NCBI GenBank assembly: GCA_009789175.1
Contig: CP046866.1
Span: 3,038,001 to 3,102,000, forward strand
Source of the DNA: Salinibaculum litoreum
GTDB lineage: Archaea > Halobacteriota > Halobacteria > Halobacteriales > Haloarculaceae
Length of the DNA: 64,000 nucleotides
Direction of reading: 5' to 3'
This document shows positions 36,708-45,401 of this stretch, piece by piece. The translations under genes and the position numbers were made by a program. The notes beneath the pieces are model-generated. The model was not told the origin of the DNA, searched no databases, and was given only the letters and a program-made list of their open reading frames with translations. How positions within the stretch are numbered: the stretch's first letter is position 1; every line of letters begins with the position of its first letter.

Positions 36708-37355
36708 ATGAGTCTGCAGGTCGACGTCAGGAAACTTGACCTTTTCAACAAGATTTCGAAGGAGGGCTCCAGGCAGGTCGCCGATAGCCTCAGCCAGATG
36801 ACCGGCATCGACGCCGAGATTCAGGTCTCGAAAATCAATTTGCTCGCTATGGACGACGTGAAAACCCATCTCGGCGACGAGAAGCAGGTCGGCATCCACG
36901 TCCAGTTGACCGAGTCGCCGAACGGCTACGTACTCTTCTTGCTCCCGCCGGCCGACAGCAAACGCCTCGCACAGTTGATGCTCCCCGGCGATAATGCCGG
37001 TGCAGAGGGTGGCTTCTCCGACATGGAGCGTTCCGCCATCCAGGAGATCGGCAACATCATGACCTCCGGCTATATCGACGGCTGGGCGAACGTGCTGGAT
37101 ACGACTATCGACATGGGAACGCCGGAGTTCACCTACGGCCCCGCTCACCAGATCATCCAGAAGATGGGTGGCTGGCCGGACGAGGATATCGTCTTCGTGC
37201 TGGACTCGGAGATTACCGCCGGCGGTGAGGATATCGACCTGACTGTCTACACCTTCCCCCAACTGTGTGACCTGGTCGAACTCGTCCAGCAAATCGACAT
37301 CGAGACTGATATCCACGAGGACACCGTCGCCTCCGAGGGCCTTACCGACGGATAG
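36708..37355 (+). CDS. cheC: CheC-type chemotaxis phosphatase
   Basis: 215 residues. CheC dephosphorylates CheY-P. The active half shows the motif Ser-x3-Glu-x2-Asn: DMERSAIQEIGNIMTSGYIDGW near residues 103-130, followed by the conserved Pro (GTPEF). The N-terminal half (KLDLFNKISKEGSRQVADSL) looks like the second CheC repeat but lacks the Glu and Asn pair, so only one phosphatase site is probably active. The gene is immediately convergent with the ThiN-type regulator gene: stop codons touch at 37355/37356. Two transducer genes nearby are consistent with a scattered chemotaxis set. Confidence 0.93.
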   Translation: MSLQVDVRKLDLFNKISKEGSRQVADSLSQMTGIDAEIQVSKINLLAMDDVKTHLGDEKQVGIHVQLTESPNGYVLFLLPPADSKRLAQLMLPGDNAGAEGGFSDMERSAIQEIGNIMTSGYIDGWANVLDTTIDMGTPEFTYGPAHQIIQKMGGWPDEDIVFVLDSEITAGGEDIDLTVYTFPQLCDLVELVQQIDIETDIHEDTVASEGLTDG

Positions 37356-38282
37356 TCACTCGTCTTCCCGTGCAGTTTCGACGAAGGCGAGCGCGAGGTC
37401 CGTCGCTTCAGCCGCCGTCTCGCCGAAGACGTAGGTGACTGGTGGAATACCGAAGGTACCCTCGTGGTAGATGACCCGTGGGACCTCGCCGCGGTCAGCG
37501 AACCGTTCTCGGAGGCGCTCGCTGCGGTCCTCGTAGCCGGCGTCGAACTGCAGCGGGTCGTAACCGTGGTCCCGGGCAGCAGCGAGCAAGTCGTCGGATG
37601 TCGAGAGATTCAACGCTCCGCGAACGCCCGAGTTGACGGTCATCGCGGCGAGAATCGTCTCGGCGACCCGCTTCGAGGCTCCGAATTCCGGTTCCGCTGG
37701 GACGATAACGCGTGAGCCGACTGTCTGGAGGCGGCCGGGGACAGCCGCTACGTCAGTCTCGTCGGTTGCACCCGGAACTGCAGTCCCGACGTTGGTGCCG
37801 ACGTTGGGGACGTGTGCGGCGATACCTGGAACCGTCGAGAGCCGTCGGGATGCACGTCGCACAGCTGTCAAGGCCGTTCGCTCGGCGCTTATCGTCTCGT
37901 CAGTCCCCCGAACACAGAGGTCACAGCCAAGGCCCTGCAGAGCGGGCATCTCCTCTTCGTGGACGGCACAGATGGGGCCACGGTCCTCGAACTCGCGGAC
38001 GACCGCGAGCAACTCGCCCAGTGCCTCGTAGCCGTCCATCGACCCCGAGGCGAACCCGTCGGCGATGGCCCCCACGGTCGTCTGGAGCCGTTCGTCGTCG
38101 GCGAATCGCTCCTCCAGTGGCGGGTCACCACTGACGTACTGGCTGACTGCAGCCTGACTCACGCCGAGGTGGTCGGCGATTTCCTGCTGGGTGAGCCCAC
38201 GTTCGTCGAGTTCGACCGCCAGCATCGCCCGGACCGTCGGCAGGAACCGGTCGACGACAATCTCGCTGGGAAACCGCAGCAT
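37356..38282 (-). CDS. HTH-ThiN fusion transcription regulator (ThiR-like), copy 1
   Basis: 308 residues. An N-terminal XRE-type helix-turn-helix (LDERGLTQQEIADHLGVSQAAVSQYVSG, residues 26-52) is joined through a helical spacer to a ThiN-like domain (about 150-300; LSTVPGIAAHVPNVGTNVG, RVIVPAEPEFGASKRVAETIL, VRGALNLSTSDDLL, IPPVTYVFGETA). In archaea HTH-ThiN proteins regulate thiamine genes with thiamine phosphate as likely ligand. A paralog with the same architecture lies at 57087. Without a neighbouring thiamine gene here, target genes must be found elsewhere. thi4 lies about 16 kb away. Confidence 0.88.
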   Translation of the reverse strand: MLRFPSEIVVDRFLPTVRAMLAVELDERGLTQQEIADHLGVSQAAVSQYVSGDPPLEERFADDERLQTTVGAIADGFASGSMDGYEALGELLAVVREFEDRGPICAVHEEEMPALQGLGCDLCVRGTDETISAERTALTAVRRASRRLSTVPGIAAHVPNVGTNVGTAVPGATDETDVAAVPGRLQTVGSRVIVPAEPEFGASKRVAETILAAMTVNSGVRGALNLSTSDDLLAAARDHGYDPLQFDAGYEDRSERLRERFADRGEVPRVIYHEGTFGIPPVTYVFGETAAEATDLALAFVETAREDE

Positions 38283-38386
38283 GCCCCGGGGTTCGGTCGG
38301 GCCGGCTATAAGTCCATGGCTGACGCACTCTTCGTGACTGCTGCCGGAGGGAAGCTTCTTTGTCCGCCGCTTCCCACCACCGGGAC

Positions 38387-39685
38387 GTGCGACTCGTCCA
38401 GGTCACGATCCCGTCAGGAAAGCGACAGACAATCCTCGATACGCTCGATGACGAGGATGTCGACTACGTTGTGGCCGACGAGACCAGCGGCCGGGAATAC
38501 GCTGCCGTCGCGTACTTCCCGTTGCCGACCAACGCGGTCGAGCCCATTCTCGACTCGCTACGTGAGGCCGGCCTCGGTGACGACGCTATCACGGTCGTCG
38601 TGGAGGCGAATACGGTCATCTCCCGTCGGTTCGAACAGCTACAGGAACGCTACGCCGAAGAGCGGGACGAAGACCGTATCGCTCGTGAGGAGTTGACCGC
38701 CGCAGCCGAAGGACTCGCGCCGTCGCTACAGACCTACGTCATCATGACTATCGTGAGTGCGCTCATCGCGACTGCGGGGTTGCTGCTTGACTCCCCGGCA
38801 GTGGTCGTTGGCTCGATGGTTATCGCACCGCTGGTCGGGCCGGCGATGGCTGCGAGCGTCGGTACCGTGGTCAACGACCAGGAACTGTTCTCCCGGGGCG
38901 TTCGACTCCAGGTCGGCGGGCTGGTTCTTGCTGTCATCACCGCAGCCCTCTTTGCTATCTTCGTTCGGTATACCAATCTGATAGCGCCGCTCGCGGATGT
39001 GACGACGGTTCCCGAGATTCGCGAGCGCGTTGCGCCGGATTTCCTGTCGCTCGTGGTCGCTGTCGGTGCCGGTGTCGCTGGTGTGGTCAGTCTCACCTCC
39101 GGCGTCTCGACGGCCCTCGTCGGCGTGATGATTGCCGTCGCGCTCATCCCGCCGGCCGCCACCGTCGGCATCGGACTCGCGTGGGGCGCACCGCTCGTGA
39201 CGCTGGGGTCCGGCGTACTCTTGCTCGTCAACGTTCTCTCGATCAATCTCGCGGCGCTGGTAGTCCTGTGGTACACCGGGTATCGGCCGGAACACTGGTT
39301 CAGCCAGGGTGCAGCCCGCAACGCGACGCTCAAGCGTATCGCCACGCTCGCCGTCGCTATCGTCGTTCTGTCGGCATTCCTCGGAGCCGTCACGTACGAC
39401 TCCTACAGTCGCGCCACGACGACCGGTGAACTACAGGACGACGCATCACACGAGGTCCAGGCGTTCAACGAGACCGTTGACTTCCGGGTGACGCTTCTCG
39501 ATGTGCAGGTCGAACACACGAACACGGCGCTGTTCCAGCGTCCCGAGCGACTCGTGGTGACCATCGGTGTCCCCCCGGGTGAATCGGTCGCCGGCCTCCG
39601 TCAGGCCATCGACGAGCGTGTCGACGAGACGGCTGGTCGTGATATCAACACCGAGGTCCGGTACATCGCTACCGAAACGGAATAG
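38387..39685 (+). CDS. DUF389 family membrane protein
   Basis: 432 residues from GTG 38387 (VRLVQVTIPSGKRQTILDTL); the earlier TTG at 38360 is unlikely. The N-terminal cytosolic part is ACT-like (residues 1-85). It is followed by about seven membrane helices (from IVSALIATAGLL through LVVAVGAGVAGVVSLTSG to TLAVAIVVLSAFLGAVTYD) and a C-terminal cytosolic beta domain of about 90 residues. DUF389/TIGR00341 proteins are of unknown function and widespread in haloarchaea. A transport role is guessed from the helices and the regulatory-looking N-terminal domain. Confidence 0.88.
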   Translation: MRLVQVTIPSGKRQTILDTLDDEDVDYVVADETSGREYAAVAYFPLPTNAVEPILDSLREAGLGDDAITVVVEANTVISRRFEQLQERYAEERDEDRIAREELTAAAEGLAPSLQTYVIMTIVSALIATAGLLLDSPAVVVGSMVIAPLVGPAMAASVGTVVNDQELFSRGVRLQVGGLVLAVITAALFAIFVRYTNLIAPLADVTTVPEIRERVAPDFLSLVVAVGAGVAGVVSLTSGVSTALVGVMIAVALIPPAATVGIGLAWGAPLVTLGSGVLLLVNVLSINLAALVVLWYTGYRPEHWFSQGAARNATLKRIATLAVAIVVLSAFLGAVTYDSYSRATTTGELQDDASHEVQAFNETVDFRVTLLDVQVEHTNTALFQRPERLVVTIGVPPGESVAGLRQAIDERVDETAGRDINTEVRYIATETE

Positions 39686-39989
39686 CGAACAGACGGCACT
39701 CCCGCCACGGGACAGTCGTGCCGTACTATCGCGTCCCTGCCCCGTGTTACTGGTCAGGACACACGCCGGGCTGGTCCCGGATTCGTAGATAAACATTCGC
39801 ACCGTCCCGGACTCGGCGAGACCATCCACGTCCTCCCACCGGACGAGGAGGGCCGCCGTGAGGTGTCTATCTGCGACTCCATCGAAGCTGAGGTGCCATC
39901 ACGCGGCAACACTTCGGCGCGCCAGCGAGAGCGTCACGCCGAGTGGCGATACAGGCGGCAACGACGCCAGCAGTCGCGGCTTCCTGTCG
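39686..39989. other. Intergenic region with an uninterrupted but startless frame
   Basis: Between the DUF389 gene and the GTPase gene no complete gene is evident. On the plus strand one frame from about 39700 stays open across roughly 400 bp and reads plausibly (ETIHVLPPDEEGRREVSICD at 39815-39870), but it has no start codon or ribosome site and runs into the 3' part of the minus-strand GTPase gene. It may be a decayed gene remnant. Confidence 0.3.
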
Positions 39990-40955
39990 CTATTCGTCGT
40001 AGGGCAGTTCCGGTTCGTAGCCAACGGCTTCGATTGCGCCAGCCAGCACTGCATCGACGTTTTCGTCCTCGGTGAGGCTCATGTAGTGGTCGGCCTCGAC
40101 ATCCCTGGTCAGGTCGCTTTTGTTACAGACTGTCAGGACCGGGGCAGCAAAGCGCCCGGCGATGTCGTCACGCAACTCCAGTTGGTCGGGAAGCGGATAA
40201 CCGCAGTTACCGCTGGCGTCGACCAGCACGAGCACGGCGTCGGCGGCATGTTCCAGGGCGCTGACGGCCTGGGATTCGATGTCGTTACGGTCCTCGGGCG
40301 GGCGGTCGAGCAACCCCGGCGTGTCGACGAGTTGATAGCGGATGTGGTCACGTTCGACGTGGCCGACGTTGATTTCGGTCGTCGTGAAGGGGTAGCTTGC
40401 CGTTTCGTTGTCCGCTCGCGTCACCGTGTTGACGAACGTTGACTTGCCGACGTTTGGATAGCCGGCGACGACGATTGTCGGCTCGTCGGGGCGGATGTCG
40501 GGCAGTTTGCGAAGCGCCTCACGTGCCTCGGAGACGGCGGCGATGTCGTCCTCGATTTCTTCGACTACGTCCGCAAGCCGGGCAAAGGCCTGCTTGCGCA
40601 GTTTGCGGGCGGTGTCCTCGTCGCCGTCGTAGAGGCGACCCTCGTACTCGTGGCGGATGTCCGTCGCTTTCCGGGAGGCCCAGGAGAGTTCGTTGAGGTG
40701 CTGGCGCAGGTCGTCGACACCGACGATGGCGTCGGCGAGCTCGTAGTAAAACGGGTCGAGGTCGGCGAAGTCGGGCCAGCCGGTGACGACGTTTTCGAGG
40801 TTGTCGGAGACGATGTTAGCGGCGGTCATCAGCATCGACTGCTGGCCCTCGATGCCGGACTTTGCGCTGCCGGCACGGGACGCACGGGAGAACGCCTTGT
40901 CGACGAGCTCGTCGGCAGTGAGCGTCGTCGGCAGGGTCTCGAACGGCTGGCTCAT
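39990..40955 (-). CDS. NOG1-like GTPase
   Basis: 321 residues from ATG 40955 (MSQPFETLPTTLTADELVDKAF). The N-terminal NOG1 helical domain (residues 1-160, ending LRKLPDIRPDEPTIV) leads to a GTPase with G1 GYPNVGKST, G3 DTPGLLDRP, and G4 NKSD (near 283). NOG1 helps assemble the large ribosomal subunit by binding pre-60S; in archaea it is assumed to act on pre-50S particles. The protein is short, as archaeal NOG1 lacks the eukaryotic C-terminal extension. A long in-frame upstream extension (to 41270) is a shadow of the neighbour. Confidence 0.92.
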   Translation of the reverse strand: MSQPFETLPTTLTADELVDKAFSRASRAGSAKSGIEGQQSMLMTAANIVSDNLENVVTGWPDFADLDPFYYELADAIVGVDDLRQHLNELSWASRKATDIRHEYEGRLYDGDEDTARKLRKQAFARLADVVEEIEDDIAAVSEAREALRKLPDIRPDEPTIVVAGYPNVGKSTFVNTVTRADNETASYPFTTTEINVGHVERDHIRYQLVDTPGLLDRPPEDRNDIESQAVSALEHAADAVLVLVDASGNCGYPLPDQLELRDDIAGRFAAPVLTVCNKSDLTRDVEADHYMSLTEDENVDAVLAGAIEAVGYEPELPYDE

Positions 40956-41108
40956 TGCACCCGGATAGACGGTCGGGACTGAAAAGCGCGTCTGTTGGCA
41001 CCCTCCAAGTGACTCACTGTCACGTCCTCCGGTCGCGTTGTGGCCAGTCGTGTGCCGTATTGTTTGGTCTACCGACAGCATCTTTCCGGCAGTCGTCCTA
41101 CGTGAGGT

Positions 41109-41477
41109 ATGACAAACTGGCGTGCAGTCGGTCTCGGCTTCGCCGCGGGCATCGTCGCGGGTCTCGTCGCGTTCGTCTTCCCAGTCGTGGGACACGTCGG
41201 GGCCGGCCTCATCGCCGGCTTTGTCGCCGGCTTTGTCGCCGGTGGGAGTCTCGCCAGCGGTGCCTGGCACGGTCTACTCGCTGGCGCGCTCGGTGGCATC
41301 CTGCTTGCTGTCATCTTTGCTGCTGTCGCCGGCACTGCTGGACTCGTGGTCGGTGGCCCTGTCGGCGGCGTCATCGGCGGTGGCGGCGTCTTCGTTGCGG
41401 GGGTCCTCATCGCGCTCGTGTTCGCTCTCGACAGTGCGCTCGGTGGACTCGTCGGCGCGCTCGTCGCCAGAATCTAG
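41109..41477 (+). CDS. Glycine-rich membrane protein (DUF5518-like)
   Basis: 122 residues with three or four hydrophobic, Gly/Ala-rich helices (AVGLGFAAGIVAGLVAFVFP, AGLIAGFVAGFVAGG, LLAGALGGILLAVIFAAVAG, GVFVAGVLIALVFALDSALG). GTGAGG at 41102-41107 directly precedes the ATG. It matches the haloarchaeal DUF5518 type of small membrane protein by feel, without a catalytic motif. It is divergent from the GTPase gene (153 bp). Confidence 0.7.
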   Translation: MTNWRAVGLGFAAGIVAGLVAFVFPVVGHVGAGLIAGFVAGFVAGGSLASGAWHGLLAGALGGILLAVIFAAVAGTAGLVVGGPVGGVIGGGGVFVAGVLIALVFALDSALGGLVGALVARI

Positions 41478-41546
41478 CGGCCTGTCGATTTCGTGTCGTC
41501 TGTTCTCGCACTCTCCTTGCGGTTGCCCTCACTTCGCTTTCGAGTG

Positions 41547-41840
41547 TTACCGTCGCTCTGCCAGTTCCGCCCGCAAATCCTCCATGTCCATCCCTTTCAT
41601 CGCAAGTAACACGAGCATGTGATAGACGATGTCGGCTGCTTCGTGGGCAATCTCCTCGTGGTCGTCGTCTTTCGCCGCAAGCAAGAGTTCAGTCGTCTCC
41701 TCGCCCAGCTTTTCGAGGACAGCGTTTTCCCCCTTCTCGTGGGTGAAAAGCGACGCAGTGTAGGAGTCCTCCGGAAGCGTTTCTTTGCGGTCCTCGATGA
41801 CCGCAAAGAGTTCCTCAAGTATCTCGTCGGTCTCGCTCAT
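41547..41840 (-). CDS. hisE: Phosphoribosyl-ATP pyrophosphatase
   Basis: 97 residues. The all-alpha NTP pyrophosphohydrolase core shows LFAVIEDRKETLPEDSYTASLF, the Mg2+-binding Glu set GEETTELLLAAKDDD, and EAADIVYHMLVLLAMKGM. HisE hydrolyses PR-ATP to PR-AMP in the second step of histidine synthesis. In many archaea it is separate from hisI, as here. It lies 37 bp downstream of pdxT on the same strand, so the two are probably cotranscribed, though they belong to different pathways. Confidence 0.94.
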   Translation of the reverse strand: MSETDEILEELFAVIEDRKETLPEDSYTASLFTHEKGENAVLEKLGEETTELLLAAKDDDHEEIAHEAADIVYHMLVLLAMKGMDMEDLRAELAERR

Positions 41841-41877
41841 GCAACTCGGGTCGGCGGGCGCGGGTTTGTGTCTGTCG

Positions 41878-42468
41878 CTACTCCGTCGTCTCGAAAAAGG
41901 CGAGGTCGTGGAGACGCGAATCCGGGGTCAGTTCGGGATGGAACGAGGTCCCGACGACGGGACCCTGCCGGACGGCCACGGGGTTGCCGTCGAACTCGGC
42001 CAGCACTTCCACGTCCTCGAACGCCTCGTCGATGACCGGGGCGCGGATGAACACCGCAGGGAACGGCTCGTCGAGTCCATCGATGTCGAGTGCCGTCTCG
42101 AAGCTGTCTTTCTGGCGGCCAAAGGCGTTGCGCTCGACGGTCACGTCAAGCAGGTTCAGCGTCTCCACGCGGTCATCCTGTGCATCCGTCGCGGAGACGA
42201 TGAGGCCGGCACAGGTGGCGAGCATCGGCTTGCCCGCCTCGACGTGGGCGACTATTTCCTCGGCGATACCCTCCCGCTGGAGCAGTCGGGAGATGGTCGT
42301 CGACTCGCCGCCCGGAACCAGCAATACGTCGCACTGGGGCACCAGTCCAGCCTCGCGTATCTCTACAATCTTGCTGTCCTGACCGTGGGCGCTTGCCGCC
42401 CGCTCGATGGCTGCAGCGTGCTCGCTTACGTCGCCTTGCACGGCCACGACACCCGCCTGTAGAGTCAT
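41878..42468 (-). CDS. pdxT: Pyridoxal 5'-phosphate synthase glutaminase subunit
   Basis: 196 residues from ATG 42468 (MTLQAGVVAVQGDVSEHAAA). It is a class I glutaminase: the oxyanion stretch LVPGGESTTISRLL, the nucleophile Cys in MLATCAGLIVSA (near 78), and the His-Glu pair in GTSFHPELT (near 170). It frees ammonia from glutamine for PdxS, which builds PLP from ribose and triose phosphates. The pdxS gene is not in the window. The 379 bp upstream hold its promoter. Confidence 0.96.
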   Translation of the reverse strand: MTLQAGVVAVQGDVSEHAAAIERAASAHGQDSKIVEIREAGLVPQCDVLLVPGGESTTISRLLQREGIAEEIVAHVEAGKPMLATCAGLIVSATDAQDDRVETLNLLDVTVERNAFGRQKDSFETALDIDGLDEPFPAVFIRAPVIDEAFEDVEVLAEFDGNPVAVRQGPVVGTSFHPELTPDSRLHDLAFFETTE

Positions 42469-42848
42469 ACATACCCTATGGGAACGGCAGCGAAAAATGA
42501 CTCGTTTGTCCGGTGGGAACGCCCTATGGAACAGACTGGCCTGGCAGTCGCTTCTCTGCGAGGTTACACAGTTGTCGTAGTTCCCTCTCCGAGACAAGCG
42601 ACGCCCACCCCGACGGGATGGCCCGGCAGGACGGGCGCGTCACCTTCGGAAGCAGAGGATGACGTGTCTACCACGACCGGACGCATCTGTCCGTGCCATG
42701 GCAAGAGTTCATTTGTCTCTGCCCTGGATAATTGTTTGGATGTGTGGGTTACTCTCTCATATATGGACAATCGAATCTTATGGGTGGAGAGAAGCTATAG
42801 TTGAGACTATAACAGAGGAAAACGCAGAGGATGGGGGTGGTGTGTCAC
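42469..42848. other. Intergenic region between pdxT and glnA
   Basis: 380 bp. It should contain the minus-strand promoter of pdxT near 42495-42500 (a T5 run about 30 bases before the start) and the glnA 3' end. Open frames exist on both strands (plus 42478-42804, minus 42564-42770). Neither has a convincing start, ribosome site or recognisable product. From about 42720 the DNA becomes AT-rich. Confidence 0.4.
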
Positions 42849-44204
42849 TCAGTACTTTTCGAGGTAGCGGTCGAGTTCCCACTGGGAGACGTCGACGAGG
42901 TAGTCCTGGAACTCCTGGCGTTTGGCCTCGACGAACTTCTCGGAGACGTGGGGGCCCAGAGCGTCCATGATGACCTCGTCGGATTCGAGGGCGTCGACGG
43001 CCTCGCCCAGGTTCGAGGGCAGGGTGTCGATGCCGTATTCCTCGCGTTTCTGCTCGTCGAACTCGTAGATGTTCTCCCGAACCGGGTCCGGACAGTCGAG
43101 GTCGTTCTCGATGCCGTCGAGACCGGCGTGAATCATCGCGGCGAAGGCGAGGTAGGGGTTACAGGAGGGGTCCGGCGAACGCAGTTCGATGCGGCTGGCT
43201 GCGGGCGTCCGCGCGGCGGGCTTGCGGACCAGCGCCGAGCGGTTCACGTCGGACCAGGCGATGTAGACGGGTGCCTCGTAGCCCGGGACCAGTCGCTTGT
43301 AGCTGTTGACAGTCGGGTTTGCGACTGCGGTGATTGCGGGTGCGTGTTCGAGGATGCCCGCGAGGAACTTTTTCGCGGTCTCGGAGAGGCTGAACTCGTC
43401 GTCGTCGTCGTGGAAGGCGTTCTCCCCGTCCTCGGTAAACAGCGAGAGGTGGGTGTGCATCCCCGAGCCGTTGATACGCGGGATGGGCTTGGGCATGAAG
43501 GTGGCGTGCAGGTCGTGCTGGGCGGCGATGGCCCGAACCACCGAGCGGAACGTGGCGACGTTGTCCGCCGTGGTCAGGATATCGTCGTACTTGAAGTCGA
43601 TTTCGTGCTGGCTCTCTGCGACTTCGTGGTGGCTGGCCTCCACCTCGAAGCCCATGTCCTCCAGGCCGTAGATGATGTCACGGCGCACGTCGCTCGCGAG
43701 GTCCTTCGGCGCGAGGTCGAAGTACCCGCCCGTGTCGGCGAAGTCCGTCGTCGCGCGGCCGTCCTCGTCTTCCTGGAACAGGAAGAACTCGGGTTCCGGC
43801 CCGGCGTTGACTGTGTATCCGAGGTCGTTCGCGCGGTCCAGTGCCTTCTGGAGGACACGGCGCGGGTCCCCGTCGAATGGCTCGCCCGTCGTCGTGTCGT
43901 GGACATCACAGATGAGCCGGGCGCTCTTGTGGTCCTCGCTGCTTCTCCAGGGCAGAATGGAAAACGTTGCCGGGTCCGGTTCCAGACGCATGTCCGACTC
44001 CTGAATCCGGACGAAGCCGTTGATGGAGGAGCCATCGAAGTAGATGCCCTCGGTAAATGCTTTCTCGGCCTGGTCGGCCGGCACTGAGACGTTCTTGACC
44101 GTCCCCAAGATGTCCGTGAACTGGAGTCGCAGGAAGTCCACGTTCTTCTCTTCGATTTCATCGAGCACGTCCTGTGCGTCATCGCTCAAGTTCCCTTCCG
44201 TCAT
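42849..44204 (-). CDS. glnA: Glutamine synthetase, type I-alpha
   Basis: 451 residues. The beta-grasp domain (1-100) reads [21 protein letters not shown] and [17 protein letters not shown]. The catalytic domain has the Mn/Mg and Glu sites [36 protein letters not shown] and RSALVRKP. The end [18 protein letters not shown] lacks the adenylylation-site region of GSI-beta, so control is by gene expression and feedback, not adenylylation. It makes glutamine from glutamate, ammonia and ATP. Two AT palindromes sit upstream and may be the switch for nitrogen. No PII or GlnR gene is near. Confidence 0.97.
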   Translation of the reverse strand: MTEGNLSDDAQDVLDEIEEKNVDFLRLQFTDILGTVKNVSVPADQAEKAFTEGIYFDGSSINGFVRIQESDMRLEPDPATFSILPWRSSEDHKSARLICDVHDTTTGEPFDGDPRRVLQKALDRANDLGYTVNAGPEPEFFLFQEDEDGRATTDFADTGGYFDLAPKDLASDVRRDIIYGLEDMGFEVEASHHEVAESQHEIDFKYDDILTTADNVATFRSVVRAIAAQHDLHATFMPKPIPRINGSGMHTHLSLFTEDGENAFHDDDDEFSLSETAKKFLAGILEHAPAITAVANPTVNSYKRLVPGYEAPVYIAWSDVNRSALVRKPAARTPAASRIELRSPDPSCNPYLAFAAMIHAGLDGIENDLDCPDPVRENIYEFDEQKREEYGIDTLPSNLGEAVDALESDEVIMDALGPHVSEKFVEAKRQEFQDYLVDVSQWELDRYLEKY

Positions 44205-44233
44205 GTTCTACACCCATTAGTCTACAATCAATG

Positions 44234-44242
44234 CATAAATAT
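44234..44242 (-). promoter_or_regulatory. TATA-like box of glnA
   Basis: The minus strand reads ATATTTATG, centred about 34 bases before the ATG at 44204. That predicts a start of transcription within about 10 bases of the start codon. Confidence 0.45.
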
Positions 44243-44258
44243 CCTCCTATACCATCTA

Positions 44259-44279
44259 AATGCACTCTCATACTGCATT
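44259..44279. promoter_or_regulatory. Palindrome AATGCA-N9-TGCATT upstream of glnA
   Basis: The 21-bp perfect inverted repeat has 6-bp arms AATGCA and TGCATT with a 9-bp spacer. Its nearest edge is 55 bases before the glnA start codon, just beyond the TATA box. The arrangement resembles an operator for a dimeric regulator such as an Lrp/AsnC protein, which haloarchaea commonly use for amino-acid genes. No such regulator gene is seen in this window. Confidence 0.5.
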
Positions 44280-44369
44280 AGTTGTACAAATGTTTGGTAA
44301 AATCGGGCTACGATATCGGTGGGCTCCTGTGTGTTAGAAAAGTTCGGCTGATGCTCGACGTTTCTGTAC

Positions 44370-44390
44370 ATTGCAGAACAGAGGTGCAAT
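44370..44390. promoter_or_regulatory. Second palindrome ATTGCA-N9-TGCAAT upstream of glnA
   Basis: A 21-bp repeat of the same design: 6-bp arms ATTGCA and TGCAAT and a 9-bp spacer. It is 111 bases from the first copy centre to centre. The inner TGCA-N9-TGCA is identical in both. Confidence 0.5.
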
Positions 44391-44467
44391 ATTGGTGCGA
44401 AACGTTGCTTCTTTACAGGTATTTCCGCGGTGGTCGTACAAACTAGAGGTGCCGTGTTGCGGTATCG

Positions 44468-45076
44468 TCAGTTCGGTCGGGCGTTCTCCACGGTATCCGC
44501 AGCGAGGCGTTCGACGTACTTCGCCACCACGTCAACTTCCAGATGGACGGGGTCACCGACAGCTTTCTCCGAGAGCGTCGTCAGCTCGTAGGTCTCGGGA
44601 ATGACTGCCACCTCGAAGGTGTCGTCCCCTCGGCTGGCGACTGTGAGGCTGATGCCGTCGACGGCAATTGACCCCTTCTCGACGACGTACTGGGACTGTG
44701 TCCCCGGCAGCGAGAAGGTGTATGTCCAGTCTTCGCCCTCCTGCTCGATGGCCTGTACCGCGGCTGTGGCGTCGACGTGACCCTGGACGAAATGGCCATC
44801 GAAGCGACCGTCGGCAGGCAACGCGCGTTCGAGGTTGACCACATCTCCTTCCGCGAGTTCCCCCAGGTAGGTTCGCTCGACCGTCTCGGTCGCGAGAAAA
44901 ACGCTGAAGGAGTCGCCGTCGACGAAGTCCTCGACGGTGAGACAGGCACCGCTGACACTTATCGACTGCCCGGTTTCGAGTCCCTCGAAGGTCGTCCCGA
45001 TACGCAGGCGGCGGCCGTCTACTTCTTCTTCGACAGCCAGTACCTCGCCGGTCTCCTCGACGATACCGGTGAACAT
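44468..45076 (-). CDS. ribE: Riboflavin synthase (alpha-type)
   Basis: 202 residues from ATG 45076, the canonical MFTGIVEE start. The protein has two similar lumazine-binding barrels: first half ISVSGACLTVEDFV, then VQGHVDATAAV (residues 96-106), and the second half GSIAVDGISLTVAS and IPETYELTTL. It joins two molecules of dimethyl-ribityl-lumazine to give riboflavin. Haloarchaea use this trimeric bacterial-type enzyme, unlike methanogens. A small membrane protein gene begins 79 bp away on the other strand. Confidence 0.95.
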   Translation of the reverse strand: MFTGIVEETGEVLAVEEEVDGRRLRIGTTFEGLETGQSISVSGACLTVEDFVDGDSFSVFLATETVERTYLGELAEGDVVNLERALPADGRFDGHFVQGHVDATAAVQAIEQEGEDWTYTFSLPGTQSQYVVEKGSIAVDGISLTVASRGDDTFEVAVIPETYELTTLSEKAVGDPVHLEVDVVAKYVERLAADTVENARPN

Positions 45077-45155
45077 ACCCACTGTTTCGGGTCGAACTGC
45101 CAAACGCTTTCGATGTCACCGGCCACTTTTGTACACCTCTCCCCTACCGACGGGC

Positions 45156-45398
45156 GTGTCACGTGGCGTCATCGAACTCCTCGAACTCGCGGGTGCCGTC
45201 GTCTTCGCCATCCCCGTGGCGTTTTTCGGCCTGCTCATGTTCATCGAGGGCCGACCGCTACTGGGTGTCGTCTTCCTGTTACTGGCTGGGCTGATGACAC
45301 TCGGAAAGGAGTACGTTCCCACGCCACAGGATATCCCGGCAGCGGCGCTTGGCGGTCTCGTCGGTCGTATCGCCAAAGACCCCGACGAAGAGGAGTAG
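45156..45398 (+). CDS. Small membrane protein of 80 residues
   Basis: The GTG at 45156 opens VSRGVIELLELAGAVVFAIP, then two helices (about 12-30, VVFAIPVAFFGLLMFIEG, and 35-51, LLGVVFLLLAGLMTLG), and a charged tail with GRIAKDPDEEE. No family can be named with confidence; short two-helix haloarchaeal proteins of this sort are common and uncharacterised. It ends three bases before the stop of the PIN-domain gene on the other strand, so their 3' ends abut. Confidence 0.7.
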   Translation: MSRGVIELLELAGAVVFAIPVAFFGLLMFIEGRPLLGVVFLLLAGLMTLGKEYVPTPQDIPAAALGGLVGRIAKDPDEEE

Positions 45399-45401
45399 CT
45401 G

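Noticed and set aside
42478-42804. 108-codon plus frame between pdxT and glnA
   Set aside because: No ribosome site, mixed composition, and it overlaps the pdxT promoter area; listed only as an intergenic note.
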